Assembly: GCA_009763385.1 (NCBI GenBank)
Contig: CM019826.1
Span: 67,287,201-67,351,200, forward strand
Length of the DNA stretch: 64,000 nt
Source: Coix lacryma-jobi var. lacryma-jobi
Lineage: Eukaryota > Streptophyta > Magnoliopsida > Poales > Poaceae
Direction: 5' to 3'
Made by a program: the position numbers and the translations under genes. Under the pieces are notes generated by a model. It made no database searches, was not told the DNA's origin, and saw only the letters and a list, made by a program, of their open reading frames with translations. Positions 20,493 through 31,479 of the stretch are shown here, in pieces; the stretch's first letter is position 1, and each line of letters begins with the position of its first letter.

Positions 20493-20583
20493 GGAAGCTC
20501 ATCTCCTAAAAACTCCAAAGTTAAGCGTGCTTGGCTTGGAGCGATGGGTGACCGACCGGGAAGTCTTTCCCGGGTACGCATGA
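20493..20583 (+). other. 5S rRNA-derived domain in Cassandra 3' LTR
   Basis: This is the second copy of the 5S-like domain, with box A region at 20518-20534 and box C at 20543-20553. By eye it is identical to the 5' LTR copy. Confidence 0.88.
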
Positions 20584-20712
20584 GTGAGGACAAAGTGCGT
20601 AGAAAAGACTGGTGTTGGTCTGTGGGGATAGTCTAGGTCCTATGAAAGTTGCCTGATGTAAGCGGGCCCGACCTCGAGGAGGCGGGACGTTACACAAGTG
20701 TGTTTCCAACAG

Positions 20713-20751
20713 TTTGGCGCCGTCCGTGGGGATCGAACCCTCCGTGGGGAG
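20713..20751 (+). promoter_or_regulatory. Tat primer-binding site and leader start
   Basis: tttggcgccgtccgtgggga follows the LTR end at 20711 and is of the TGGCGCCG type usual for Tat elements. The leader is cut at 20751 by CV3; gggag at 20747-20751 is repeated at 49603-49607. Confidence 0.8.
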
Positions 20752-21704
20752 TGTAACAGAACCGACCAATTTATAAGAGCACAAGTACGAAATTCTCCGC
20801 CGAGGCAGTAAATTTGTGGCACTTGAGCCCCTATAAACCCGGTAGTCCGTGAAATCACGAAGGATTTCAAACTTTCCAACATCACAACATAGGATCGTAA
20901 TATTCAGCATCGACCGTCACACGACAGAGATTACATAAATAGTTCGGAGTAGCAACTTAGTTATTACAAACCAGGTTTGAAAACAGTAGCGGAAGCTTAA
21001 CTTGAAACGTTGTTCCGAAATTCACACACACACACTTAGTGATTACAGTGCCATTTAGTAGTCATCCTTAACATAGCAAAAGATACGCACAGAAGAGGTC
21101 ATTGCCCGGGACCTAGATAACACCCGAGGCAGGAAAGAGACAATTGATGCAATAACCATGGAAGACCTGGCCATCTGCAACAACAAAGGGTAGAACCCTG
21201 AGTACGAGAAGGTACTCAGCTAGACTTACCCGCCTTAAACCAGAAATAAGTTGACCTCAAGGAGTATGCAAGGCTAGTATATAGTGGAGGCTGGTAATAG
21301 ACAACATTTTTGCATAAAAGCCATTTGTTAATTAAGTAGTTCTCCTGCCCTTTAGCTGTCAATTTAAATGGTAATTATCCTATTTACTAGATTAGCAAAC
21401 TGCACTATAACAAACATGGTAGTGATCCAACGATCACCAAAAATGTAACAAACAGACCGAGTGACCATTTCCAAAAGTATCATGATAGCTGTCTCGTGTT
21501 CCACATTTTTCAGTATCATGGTCGATCAGCATTCAAGTCAAGTGCTCACTATCCAGGAGCGATGGCGATTATAATCGATTCCTAACCAGCTGGTGATTTA
21601 TTTCCCACACAAACCACACCCACCCGTCGGTGAGCTACAGATGACCACAACATTGTTCCAGGAGTCGCGGTTTCAACCGCCACCATCACACCCGGAGGCA
21701 AGCC
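20752..21704 (-). repeat. CV3 3' LTR, distal piece
   Basis: This matches 45430-46383. It holds the donor-hairpin-acceptor cassette on minus (GTAAGT at 21229-21224, hairpin GAGTAC/GTACTC, acceptor AG at 21176-21175) and a block conserved with CV1 around AATCGATTATAATCGCC. It is cut at 21704 by CV2. Confidence 0.92.
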
Positions 21705-22128
21705 TGTGACGTAACGGCCCTAATCCCATGGCCCACTGATCACTGTCAACCACTGACAGTCGATCCGTACAGCCAAGAGATTAAGACCGGGTTCGCCACT
21801 GGGCTACATCAGTGCCCGATGTCCGCAGGATCATCTCACAATTCAGTTACAATCTCTTGAACATTTTGACAAATAACATCGGAGTAAATAGCGGAAGACT
21901 TAGATAACAATAGTTTTACAAACCAGGGTTCAACATAAAATTAAAGTGAAGTTATTACAGACCATAGTTCGAATAGATAGAGTTGGCAGGGTAGCATATG
22001 ACAACAACTAAAAGATAAAGATACTTCACCCAGCCCGAGGGTGAATAATCACTCATCGGCCTCATCGGCCTCTTCCTGAACAACAGTCACACAGCAGGGT
22101 CCAAGGCATACTGAGGAATCTGCCATAC

Positions 22129-22180
22129 CTGCAACATGGGTAGAAGAACCCTGAGTACAAAGGTACTCAACAAGACTTAC
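22129..22180 (-). promoter_or_regulatory. Donor-hairpin-acceptor cassette in CV2 LTR
   Basis: On minus, GTAAGT (22180-22175) leads into hairpin GAGTAC-CTTT-GTACTC, CAGGGTT and TTGCAG (end 22129), 52 bp in all. The right-hand copy near 31905-31950 has lost the acceptor match (accgcaac in place of acctgcaac on plus). Confidence 0.45.
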
Positions 22181-23184
22181 CCGTCTAAAGAAAAGGGAGA
22201 AGACTCAGGAATGCAGGTTCAGGGTAGTCAAGGTAAGGCTTAAGCAAGTTCAAGTATTTTGCAGAAAAGCATTTTTCAAACTTTGTTCCTTATTTTGAAA
22301 AGACTCAGATATTCCTTGTTTCCCCATAATCCTTGATTCATTTTACTTTCCAAAACAGACCTAGTTGAGAACCACTCCCTGTTGACAGTCAGTGACTAAG
22401 TCTCCATAACCGAGGAGCAGCGTTAATCCGGATAAATAATACTCAGCTGAGGGTCCCTATCCACACTGCATATGTAGCACCCAAGCTTGCATATGCCAAC
22501 TCGTCTACCACGATTCCTCCAAGATTGGGCCCGGTCCTACGCTACCCGGAAGTACAGTACACCACTCCAATCCGGGACTTTAACCCACGTGGGTACATGC
22601 TACTTCCGCCATCTCTCCACTCCCAGTGCGCGGTTGTCGGTCCAATAAAGGATTCCTCGGAGCCGAAGCTTTCCGTAGTATGTGAATAGTTGCAAGTCTT
22701 AGTCAGCAGGCCCCCATACAGGTGGTCCCTAAATTTTCCAGCCAGCGACAAGCACCTCGGGACTCTAACCCAAGAGTACAGGTCCTGTCAGTTTTTCAAC
22801 CCTGTCCCGGTCGGTGTCAACTGTTGAGTCCCGGACTACAACATGATGGCACCGTACGCAAGGACAACCTCTCCTTCCCATTGACTAGGTACGGATCAGA
22901 TACTTAGCCAATAGTGGGAGTAAACCAGAAATTCCCATAAATATTCTTAAAGTGATCACACTTTTGAGATTGGCATTTTTATTGCAAATCTATCATATAG
23001 CATTACTAAGCATTTCGCAAATAGTTTTTGAAAAGCGGGTATCGGGTGTATCATTGGTCAAGGTAGATAATGCATCAGATAGGATTTCACTCAACTCCTA
23101 TCAACCTAATGCAATAATTTAACTCAAAACATTTAAAGAAAACATTTATAAAAGCAAGGTAGGGTTAAATGCACCGGGGCTTGC

Positions 23185-23295
23185 CTTGGATGGCAAAAAG
23201 AGCAGACTCGGGGTAGGTATAGGTGTCGGAGCTCGGGGTTGCCTCGGGGACAGATCCTTCGGTGGCTACCTCGACTTCAGGGCCTTCTTCGTCAA
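23185..23295 (-). other. Acidic exon-like segment in CV2 LTR
   Basis: On minus, AG (23297-23296) precedes a 111-nt stretch reading VDEEGPEVEVATEGSVPEAT and ending at AG|GCAAGCCCCGG, in phase 1 at both ends like CV1 and CV3. The tail GKPRCI corresponds to GKPRSI. The copy in the right LTR (near 32955-33060) is broken by small deletions. Confidence 0.4.
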
Positions 23296-24640
23296 CTATA
23301 CGGATGCAATGATGAATGCTCATGAGGATGCTAGTATGAACAAAGTGCATAGGATAACACTAGAGTATAGCCTTGCAAGGTATGAAGGGTGGTTAAAGTG
23401 GACAAAAGATTTCTTATCCATTATTAACAATTTTAACAAGTTTATTTAAGCAACTTTTATTAAGTCTAAGTATAGACATAGCAAGGCATCACAAACATCA
23501 TAGACCAAGGGTAGGTGTCTATGAACATCAAGCAATCCCAAAAGTCACATCACAGGGCATTCAACGCTAACCCTAATCACCTTTTCTATTTTTCTTAATT
23601 ATTTAAAAAGGTCATTTTATGAAGGTGCTCCAAAAATTACCAAATTAATCCCATAAGTTCATTAGGGTACAAGTATATGGCAAAACAAATTTCATAATTT
23701 TTGGAGGTCATTAAGGTGCTCAATTAAATCTAGACATTTAATTAACAAAAGGCACTATTCCTTAATTAAAATAAATGCTCAAAAATCAACTTGCTCCAAA
23801 TGACTTCAAAATTTTACCAGAGACTCATCATGACATAACTATCTTGCAAATTTTATCTCAAGATTTTTGGAGCTATAGAACACTCTCCAAAAATACCAAA
23901 GCCTTCATTTTTCAATTAAAAGGGGAATTTTTCACTTTCAAATTTTTGCACAAAACTCAAGTTTCATATTTTTATAAAATACTTCAGAGCATAAAGAGTC
24001 TACCACAAAAATTTCAGAATTTATGGATGCACACAGAAAATCACACAAAAAGATGAAATCTGAACACTATTCACATGTATGAAGAAAAAAAGGAAAACGA
24101 CACTGTGCTTCGTCTTCCTCCCGCCGGCGGTCACCCGACGGTGGCGAGATGGTGTTCCGGCCACGGCAGGGGCTCGCGGCCGAAACCAAGGACATGGAGA
24201 GGTTCAGGAGCTCGCCGGCAGTCGATGACGCGCGGTGGCGAGGCGAGGGGATGACCGGAGCTAGGAGGTCGACGGAGCGGGGGTCGTCGGCGGGCAGAAC
24301 CGCGTCGCGACGGCGTTCCGGCGATCCTGAGCACCATACGAGATCACCAAGGCATGGTTAGAATCGCAAGGATGCGCGGAAGAAGAAACAGAGGTCGGGG
24401 AAGGATGATCATGGCCGGGGAGAGAGAATTTCTCGAACCCGAGCTCACCGGTGTTTCGCCGGCGTTGGGGAAGTCGGGGTTACGCCGGGCGATTGGGGAT
24501 GGTAGAGGTAAAATTGAGGGGTGAGAAAGCTTCACGAGCTCAAGGCGGAGCTTCTGGGCTAGATGGTTGAGCGAGGGAGGCTCTGGACTGGTCTGGCGAC
24601 GGTGGCGGAGGTGGGTGAGAACTCCGGCCAGCCGGCGGGT

Positions 24641-24651
24641 CCTTTTATAGC
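24641..24651 (-). promoter_or_regulatory. TATA box of CV2 3' LTR
   Basis: The minus strand reads gctataaaagg within a GC-rich promoter-like block; the right copy is at 34387-34397. A start about 30 nt downstream would place the acidic segment and donor cassette in the transcribed leader. Confidence 0.6.
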
Positions 24652-25806
24652 CGCGGCCAGGGACGGATAAGGAGCGCGCGCGGGCGGATAGGCTTGGCCG
24701 AAGCGTGCGCAATCGATTGCGAGGCCGAGGGTCAGCGGTTTGGCACGCAGGACCCGGGCGTTGTGCTCGCCGGCGGCGAATACGCGGCGGCGACTTGCTG
24801 GGCACTGTGGGGGACGGGAGAGGAGGTCAGCGCTCGCGTGCGGGCGCGGAGGGAACAAGGGGACAGCGGCGGCAGGTCGGGAGCAGGCGAGTGGCTGCCA
24901 GGCGCGTGGCGCACGCGGCGCCGGCGAGGCGGCCATGGCCGGGCCCCCCCCCCCTACGCGAGGAAGAAGAACAGTAGGTAGGTCTAGGGTTTGACTTTTG
25001 GCTAGTTTCAGAAATTTGCAAATTGCTCCCAAAATTTGAACTGGGCAACAAAAACTCAAAACATCAAAGTTGTTCAGAAAAAAGAGATCTACAACTTTGT
25101 CAATATGACCATTTTCAAATTCCAAATAGTTTTTGAACAACATTTGAAAACAGTAAAGGGGACACTTTTTCAAACTTGATTCAAATCAAAATTACTCTGG
25201 ATTTCAAACTGAAACTTGAAAATCTGTAAACATGAAAGTTGTTCCTTTTATCAAAACCTACAACTTTGCTATTATACACTTTTCCAGAAACTCATTAGTT
25301 TTTGAACTCATTTTGAAAACTGAAAAGGGGACAAAAACTGGAGTTTGATTGAATTTGAAATAACTCAAAACTTTGTACTGCAACTTGAAAATTTGTAAAT
25401 ACCAAAGTTGTTTCTCTTTGACAGATCTACAACTTTGCTTTTTGGACCAACCCCAAATTTTGAATAATTTTTGAATTACAAAAAGAGGGATAAAATCCAG
25501 GATTTGGAAATCAGGGTTTTGCAAAGGGATTTGAAATCAAATTCTGATTTTTGAACTTTGGCCAACACAACAAAACTTCAAGACACCCAACTGAACAAGA
25601 ATCACACAAAGCTAGGCACAGAGGTGAAATTACCATTTTGCCCTAGTAGAGAGAAGTGGGCTAATTAGGGTTTTTGCAATAGAGGGAATTCACATAAAAT
25701 GGTACACTTAGCAAAATGCATACACATGACATCATGATCAAGATGCTTTAAGATGATAATGATGATATGTCAAGTTAATTACATACTAAACACCAGAGGT
25801 GTTACA

Positions 25807-25841
25807 GCCTTCCCCCCTAAAAGAAATCTCGCCCCGAGATT
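25807..25841 (-). promoter_or_regulatory. CV2 polypurine tract and pre-PPT hairpin
   Basis: The minus strand reads TTTTAGGGGGGAAGGC at the LTR edge, preceded by hairpin AATCTCG-GGG-CGAGATT (25841-25825). The loop differs from CV1 (GGA) while the arms are kept. Confidence 0.8.
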
Positions 25842-25883
25842 CCACGTCTTACGAAAGGACAAAGAAGGGATAAAGGCAAAACT

Positions 25884-28800
25884 TTACATTGACAGGGATT
25901 CGAGAAAGTCGGGGTAGTTCTTTGCTAAGAAGTCTTCAGATTCCCAAGTAGCTTCTTCTTCAGAGTGCTGGTTCCACTGGATTTTGTACCATCTCGTGGT
26001 AGTTCTTCGAGTAACGCGATCCTTGTGGTCCAACACGCGAACTGGATATTCTGCGTAGGATAGATCAGGCTCAAGCTCGACACCTTCAACTTCCACGACA
26101 TGTTCTGGTACTCTGAGACACTTCTTGAGTTGGGAGACATGGAAAACATTGTGGACAGCGGAGAGATGATCGGGCAACTTCAGCTTGTAAGCTACCTTGC
26201 CACAACATTCCAAAATCTCAAACGGACCAATGTAGCGGGGTGCTAACTTTCCTTTGACTCCAAAACGAGTGACTCCTTTGGTTGGTGAGACCTTGAGATA
26301 TACATAATCTCCAACTTGAAACTTCAGAGGTCGACGTCTCTTGTCAGCGTAGCTCTTCTGTCGAGATTGGGCAATCTTCATATTCTCCTGTATTTGCTTG
26401 ACTTTCTCTTCCATATCTTTGACCAGGTCAACTCCAAAGAATTCCCTTTCTCCGGGTTCAGACCAACTGAGGGGTGTACGACAACGACGACCGTACAGTG
26501 CTTCAAAGGGTGCCATTTTGATGCTCTCTTGGTAACTGTTATTATAAGAGAACTCTGCCAAAGACAAACAGTCATCCCAAGTATCTGCGAAGGTGAGAAC
26601 ACAGGCTCTCAACATGTCCTCCAGCACTTGGTTGACTCGCTCAGTTTGTCCATCAGTTTGCGGATGATATGCCATACTATGCAAGAGCTTGGTTCCAAGT
26701 GAGGTATGGAACGCTTTCCAAAACTTAGCGACAAACTGGGTACCACGGTCAGAGACAATGGTCTTGGGTATGCCATGAAGTTTCACTATGTGGTTCTTGT
26801 ACAAGGCGGCATACATGGGGACGGTGTAACTGGTCTTCACTGACAGAAAGTGAGCTTGCTTAGTGAGACGATCCACGATCACCCAAATGGAATCAAAACC
26901 TTTCTGGGTCTTGGGTAGTCCATTGACAAAATCCATACTAATGTCGTCCCATTTCCAAGCGGGTACTGACAAAGGTTGCAATTCTCCTCCAGGCTTCATG
27001 TGTACTGCCTTGACTCTTTGGCAGGTATCACGCTGAGCGACATACCGGGCAATCTCAATCTTCATTTTAGTCCACCAGAATCTCTGCTTTAAGTCTTGGT
27101 ACATCTTGTTGCTGCCGGGGTGAATAGAGAATCTGGTCAAGTGTGCTTCATCAAGGATTAACTGTCTCAATTCAGGCACCTTGGGAACCACTAGACGGTT
27201 CTTGAACCAAACAACTCCTATATCATCGATCCTGAAACAATCAGCCTTTCCGGTCTGGACCTTTTCGATGATGTGCTTGATTCCAGGGTTATCCTTCTGA
27301 GCAGCAATGACTTGATCCTTGATGGATGTTTCTATGCTGACATTGTTCAGGCTTCCTTGCGGAATCATTTCGATACCCATCCTTTCAAGATCATGGCACA
27401 AGGAAAAATCATAGGGCTTCGTCGTCAGACAGTTGCAGTATGACTTGCGATTGAGGGCATCGGCAACTACATTTGCCTTACCAGGATGGTAATGTACTTC
27501 GAGATCATAATCTTTAATCAACTCAAGCCATCTTCTCTGCCTCATATTCAATTCTTCTTGAGTGAAGATATACTTTAGGCTCTTGTGATCCGTATACATA
27601 TTACAGGTGCTGCCCAACAGATAGTGACGCCAAATCTTCAAGGCATGCACGACTGCTGCTAGCTCAAGATCATGGGTTGGGTAGTTTTCCTCATGTCGCT
27701 TAAGCTGTCGTGAGGCATAAGCGATTACTCGTCCTTCTTGCATCAAAACACAGCCCAAACCAGTACCAGATGCATCACAGTACACATCGAAGGGTTTCTC
27801 GATATCTGGTTGAGCTAGGACTGGTGATGTAGTTAGCAGTTTCTTCAAGGCTTGAAAGGCTTGCTCACAGGCTGGTGACCAAACGAATTCCACGGAATTC
27901 TTCAACAACTCTGTGATAGGCTTGGCGACTCTGGAGAAATCTGGAATGAAACGACGATAGTATCCAGCCATTCCCATGAAGCTGCGAACTTCGCGGACAG
28001 TGGTAGGTGGCTTCCAATCCAAGATATCTGCCACTTTTCCAGGGTCAACTGACACACCTTCAGCGGACAGGACATGACCAAGGAATTGAATTCGATCCAG
28101 CCAGAATTCACATTTACTGAACTTGGCATACAGCTGGTGATCTCTGAGACGAGAGAGAACGATTCGAAGATGCTTGGCGTGATCTTCAGGAGTTCTTGAA
28201 TAGACAAGGATGTCGTCAATGAACACGACTACAAATTTATCGAGCTCTGGCATGAACACAGAGTTCATGAGATACATGAAATGAGCGGGGGCATTGGTCA
28301 AGCCAAAGGACATGACCAAATACTCATATAGACCGTATCTGGTGGTGAAAGTTGTTTTAGGAATGTCTTCTGGACGGATTTTTATTTGGTGATAGCCAGA
28401 TCTGAGATCAATTTTGGAGAACACTCTGGCTCCAGATAACTGGTCAAAAAGAAGGTCAATGCGAGGCAAGGGATATTTATTCTTGATGGTGACCTCATTG
28501 AGTGGACGATAGTAAACGCACAGACGAAGACTTTTGTCCTTCTTCTTCACAAAGATAGCAGGACAGCCCCAAGGAGATGAACTTGGGCGAATGAGACCCT
28601 TATCCAAAAGCTCTTGCAATTGGATCTTCAGCTCTGCCAACTCTCTGGGAGGCATTCGATAAGCTCTACGGGATATAGGAGCAGTCCCGGGCTTTAGCTC
28701 TATGGCAAACTCAACATCACGGTCGGGAGGCAGACCAGGTAGATCTTCTGGGAAGACATCAGGGAACTCACAGACCACGGGAATATCCCTGACTTCCGGA

Positions 28801-29477
28801 ACACAGACGGTATTCAACTGGGTGGTTGCTGGTTTTTGAGGCATAGGAAGTTGGAGAAGGAGTTTGGAGGTGTTGTTAGGAATATCCACTCTCACAACTC
28901 TATTCAAGATGTCTATCATGGCTTTATACTGACACATCCAATTCATGCCTAAGATGACATCTATCTCTTGATTGCGCAGTACTATCATGGTGGTAGGAAA
29001 GACATGTTCCCCCAACATTACTGGTATACTGCGGACCACTTCCTTAGTATTTATCCGCCCTCCAGGCGAAAGTATGCAAAAACTTTCTTTTAACTCCCCC
29101 ATGGGTAACTCATGCTTGATGACAAAAGTGCGACTGATGAAGGAATGCGATGCACCAGAATCGAACAAGACGACTGCAGGATGATTGGCAACAGGGAACC
29201 TACCGAGCATGACGGGCTCTCCTTCTGGGATGTTACTGACGGTGGTGAAGTAGATTTGCCCGTGCTTCTGGGACAACTTGCCCTTCTGGACGTGCTGCTG
29301 CGGTGCACGGTGCGCTGCTGTGATCCTCCAGGGCCTTTCTGTGCATGCTGGGCATCTTCTTTGGTTTTGGGCACTCGCGAGACCAGTGACCAACTTGGCC
29401 ACATTGTAGCATGGATGGTTGTAAGCTGTTTGTTGTGGGTGGTAACACGAACACCTGGGGCGTTCGGTGAGTGGCAC
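25884..29477 (-). CDS. pol: CV2 pol: protease, RT, RNase H, integrase, chromodomain (open frame)
   Basis: One open frame of about 1197 codons runs on minus; its first part is out of frame with gag. Domains in order: protease with DSGA (29162-29151), RT from about 28790 (CEFPDVFPEDLPGLPP) with catalytic FIDD near 28224-28210, RNase H (FDVYCDAS, TDHKSLKYIF, ADALNRK), integrase with Asp in SMDFVNGLP and SDRGTQF and Glu in DGQTERVN, a GPF region (GKLAPRYIGPFEILECCG), and a chromodomain near 26050-25900 (YKIQWNQHSEEEATWESEDF). Two odd residues: the RT motif is CVYYRPLN where CV3 has CVDYRPLN, and the integrase zinc motif reads AQRDTC where CV1 and CV3 have ARCDTC, so one zinc-binding Cys is lost. 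The best-kept pol in the window, but probably impaired. Confidence 0.9.
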   Translation of the reverse strand: MPLTERPRCSCYHPQQTAYNHPCYNVAKLVTGLASAQNQRRCPACTERPWRITAAHRAPQQHVQKGKLSQKHGQIYFTTVSNIPEGEPVMLGRFPVANHPAVVLFDSGASHSFISRTFVIKHELPMGELKESFCILSPGGRINTKEVVRSIPVMLGEHVFPTTMIVLRNQEIDVILGMNWMCQYKAMIDILNRVVRVDIPNNTSKLLLQLPMPQKPATTQLNTVCVPEVRDIPVVCEFPDVFPEDLPGLPPDRDVEFAIELKPGTAPISRRAYRMPPRELAELKIQLQELLDKGLIRPSSSPWGCPAIFVKKKDKSLRLCVYYRPLNEVTIKNKYPLPRIDLLFDQLSGARVFSKIDLRSGYHQIKIRPEDIPKTTFTTRYGLYEYLVMSFGLTNAPAHFMYLMNSVFMPELDKFVVVFIDDILVYSRTPEDHAKHLRIVLSRLRDHQLYAKFSKCEFWLDRIQFLGHVLSAEGVSVDPGKVADILDWKPPTTVREVRSFMGMAGYYRRFIPDFSRVAKPITELLKNSVEFVWSPACEQAFQALKKLLTTSPVLAQPDIEKPFDVYCDASGTGLGCVLMQEGRVIAYASRQLKRHEENYPTHDLELAAVVHALKIWRHYLLGSTCNMYTDHKSLKYIFTQEELNMRQRRWLELIKDYDLEVHYHPGKANVVADALNRKSYCNCLTTKPYDFSLCHDLERMGIEMIPQGSLNNVSIETSIKDQVIAAQKDNPGIKHIIEKVQTGKADCFRIDDIGVVWFKNRLVVPKVPELRQLILDEAHLTRFSIHPGSNKMYQDLKQRFWWTKMKIEIARYVAQRDTCQRVKAVHMKPGGELQPLSVPAWKWDDISMDFVNGLPKTQKGFDSIWVIVDRLTKQAHFLSVKTSYTVPMYAALYKNHIVKLHGIPKTIVSDRGTQFVAKFWKAFHTSLGTKLLHSMAYHPQTDGQTERVNQVLEDMLRACVLTFADTWDDCLSLAEFSYNNSYQESIKMAPFEALYGRRCRTPLSWSEPGEREFFGVDLVKDMEEKVKQIQENMKIAQSRQKSYADKRRRPLKFQVGDYVYLKVSPTKGVTRFGVKGKLAPRYIGPFEILECCGKVAYKLKLPDHLSAVHNVFHVSQLKKCLRVPEHVVEVEGVELEPDLSYAEYPVRVLDHKDRVTRRTTTRWYKIQWNQHSEEEATWESEDFLAKNYPDFLESLSM

Positions 29478-30336
29478 TTTGTGGTTGGCATTATGAGTGG
29501 TGGCGCGGTACGAACGACCACGTGCTGATGAGGGTATGGGCCGGTTTTGGTGGTGGCTGGGGTGATAGATGATCTTGGGCGCTTATGGTTGCTGGAGAAG
29601 CTGCTAGACCCAGCCTTCTTCTTCTTCTTCTCCTCCTGATACTAGCGATTACTTCCTCGAAAGCGACAGCACGGTCAACGATATCATGATAGGATCCGTT
29701 TAGGTTGTTGGATAGACCTCTGCGAATCTTAGAGGGTGCAGACCCTAAGGAAACAATCTCGCTTCTTTTCCTCTGTGTTGACATAGTCGGAGGCATATTG
29801 GCTCAGGTGGTTGAACTGTCCCCACGTACTGCATAAACGGTGGAATCTTTCTGTTGCAGGCTAGGAACTGATCAAGCTTCATCTTCATCAGACCTGATGG
29901 GATGTGGGGTGCACGGAAAGCGGTGCGGAACTCTTCCAGGTCATGGTGACCTTCAGGCTGGGCAGCCAACAGGTTCGCGTACCAGGCACTTGCGGGACCA
30001 AGGAGCTGCTGAGAAGCGACCGAGGCTTCGGATCTCTGTGCAGTTGTTAAAAGACTGAAACTTCTGTTCCATGGTGCGCAACCAATCGTCAGCCTCGAGA
30101 GGTTCATCGGCCTTCGTGAAGACCGGTGGTCGGGTTTCAGTGAAGTCCACGTAGGTGTTCTTGGTTGTTGCGACGACCACGGTTGCCGTGTTCTGCTGCC
30201 CTTGGTTCTGGGCCATCAGGTTGGCAGCGGCGGCCAAGGCTGCAATGGAATCTGCCAGGTAGCAGGAACTGGTGGAGGGTTTGGAAGGTTGGCACCTCCG
30301 GAACTTTCCGGCTCCAGTGCGGGGTGTCACAGGCAT
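29380..30336 (-). pseudogene. gag: CV2 gag, frameshifted
   Basis: The start is the ATG at 30336, directly after ttatacag on minus. Fragments in different frames give DFTETRPPVFTKADEPLEAD (about 30160), LLGPASAWYANLL and FRAPHIPSGLMKMK (29745-30030), and the zinc knuckle around 29430-29385. A frame change falls inside the knuckle itself: the first Cys is in the pol frame, and CGQVGHWSREC is in the next one. At least three frame breaks are visible. Some may be sequencing indels (see findings). Confidence 0.8.
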
Positions 30337-30571
30337 CTGTATAAAGAACTCGGAACTCAGCATATATGGACAAAGGTTCTGAAACGACTTGATTGATAGC
30401 TTCATTGATACAAAGATAGCTGGCTTGATAAAGATGACACAGACTGATAAGGGAAAAGAAAGATACATGCCAGACTTGGCAACAGATAGACTAACGCCCC
30501 CAAACCTAGTCTAAGGTTTTAGGTAAGCAGATGGTACAGACACAACGAATCTATCGTCATCGATGATGATC

Positions 30572-31158
30572 ATCTCTCATCGTCATCTTCATCTTCGATG
30601 ATGAGTTCAGGCTCTTCCTCCTAATCCTCGTCTTCAACGTGAACATCTTCAGCAGGTTCCCACTCCTCATTCCGGTCTGGCTATGTTTACTTCAGGTTCC
30701 TCCATGACTCCATCTTTTGGATCCTCAGCAACAGGTGGAATCACGGGTGAAGTTTGATGATGGTTGTATAGTGATGTACCTCCTCATGAAGCATATCATT
30801 GTACTGCTCAACCTGGGCAGTGTACTGCTGCAGTCCATGGAGCTGGGCTCTGGTGACATCTTCGCGGGTCCAAACATCATTGCGCTGCTCGATAGCGCGA
30901 ACCGTTGTTCCGATTGGCCTGCTCCAGGGAAGCTCGTGCCTCATAAAACTCCATGCGGGAAAGATAGAAGTTCATGCTCCATGTTCTCCATTTCAGCTTT
31001 AGATTCTTGATCTCCTCCTTTCGCGCTTGCGGGTTGCGGCGGGGAAAGCGACGTCCGTTGGAGGATTCTCCAGTCTCTTCTCCGGTGCGTGGCGCCAGCT
31101 GGGGACGCGGCACACCATCGGTCAGCGACTTGCGAGCAGTCCGCTTGACGATGACCAT
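30572..31158 (-). pseudogene. CV2 ORF1 remnant with decayed H3-like tail
   Basis: The ATG at 31158 follows ccagat on minus. The N-terminus reads MVIVKRTARKSLTDGVPRPQ followed by LAPR. Aligned to H3, K4, T6-S10, P16, R17 and Q19-A21 are kept, while T11-G13 and the first residues are lost. The central domain of CV1 and CV3 (TLLWRVL...) is absent. The coiled-coil part returns in another frame (EQYNDMLHEEVHH, near 30800), and an acidic Glu/Asp-rich end is recognisable near 30600. It is a shortened, frameshifted relative of CV1 ORF1, not likely to be functional. Confidence 0.7.
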
Positions 31159-31479
31159 ATCTGGACAAGAGGTTATAGGTGAGAAGGCTAGCAAGAAAAA
31201 GGTAAAGCACATACTAACCCAACAGACTTAGAGAGGAAGTTATTATCTTAAGTGATTATGACATGATGCATGATTCGTTCCTACGGAACAAGGCAATGCA
31301 ACTATTAAGGTAAGGTACATAGGGCTTATACAAGTTGTCTTGCTACTAGTTGCCAAAGACAGATGAGATGAGAGAAGCAATTTGGACTCAACATAGTCAA
31401 GTTTAGTTTTTGGACTTAAAAAACCTTTGAAATTTTCGCAAAAAGATTGCAACGTCGTAGTGAGTGCTCGATACCACTC
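31159..31479 (-). other. CV2 leader and PBS
   Basis: This short leader contains no gene. The PBS on minus is TGGTATCGAGC at 31476-31466, a Met-tRNA site lacking one base. No clear counterpart of the CV1/CV3 leader donor was found. Confidence 0.6.

Larger units (their letters stand above)
19945..20694 (+). mobile_element. Complete Cassandra TRIM retrotransposon
   Basis: This is a 750-bp non-coding element. Its LTRs (19945-20217 and 20422-20694, 273 bp each) appear identical. The perfect TSD caagt lies at 19940-19944 and 20695-20699. A Met-tRNA PBS, TGGTATCAGAGC, is at 20221-20232 and a PPT, AAGGGGGTGAGA, at 20409-20420. Each LTR carries a 5S rRNA-like domain, the defining trait of Cassandra. 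It has no protein and must depend on other elements. Identical LTRs point to a recent insertion. Confidence 0.95.
19301..20711 (+). repeat. Tat element 5' LTR, split by Cassandra
   Basis: It matches 60705-61361 with a few percent of differences by eye. A TATA box (ctataaata) is at 19788-19796. Cassandra is inserted at 19944/19945. The open frames in this LTR have no counterpart domain and are not called. Confidence 0.9.
21705..25806 (-). repeat. CV2 3' LTR
   Basis: Minus order: U3 with three degenerate copies of an AAAGTTGTT...ACAACTTTG hairpin (25067-25460), GC-rich block, TATA box near 24641-24650, long downstream leader with an acidic exon-like segment (23185-23295), and a donor cassette (22180-22129). 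Open frames in the GC-rich block are not supported as genes. Confidence 0.92.

Noticed and set aside
20016..20583. Two 5S rRNA genes
   Set aside because: They lie in the LTRs of a Cassandra element with TSD, PBS and PPT, and diverge from 5S at the 5' side.
22722..22907. Short open frames in the CV2 LTR downstream of the TATA box (also 32456-32650)
   Set aside because: Not kept between the two LTR copies and without similarity to CV1 or CV3.
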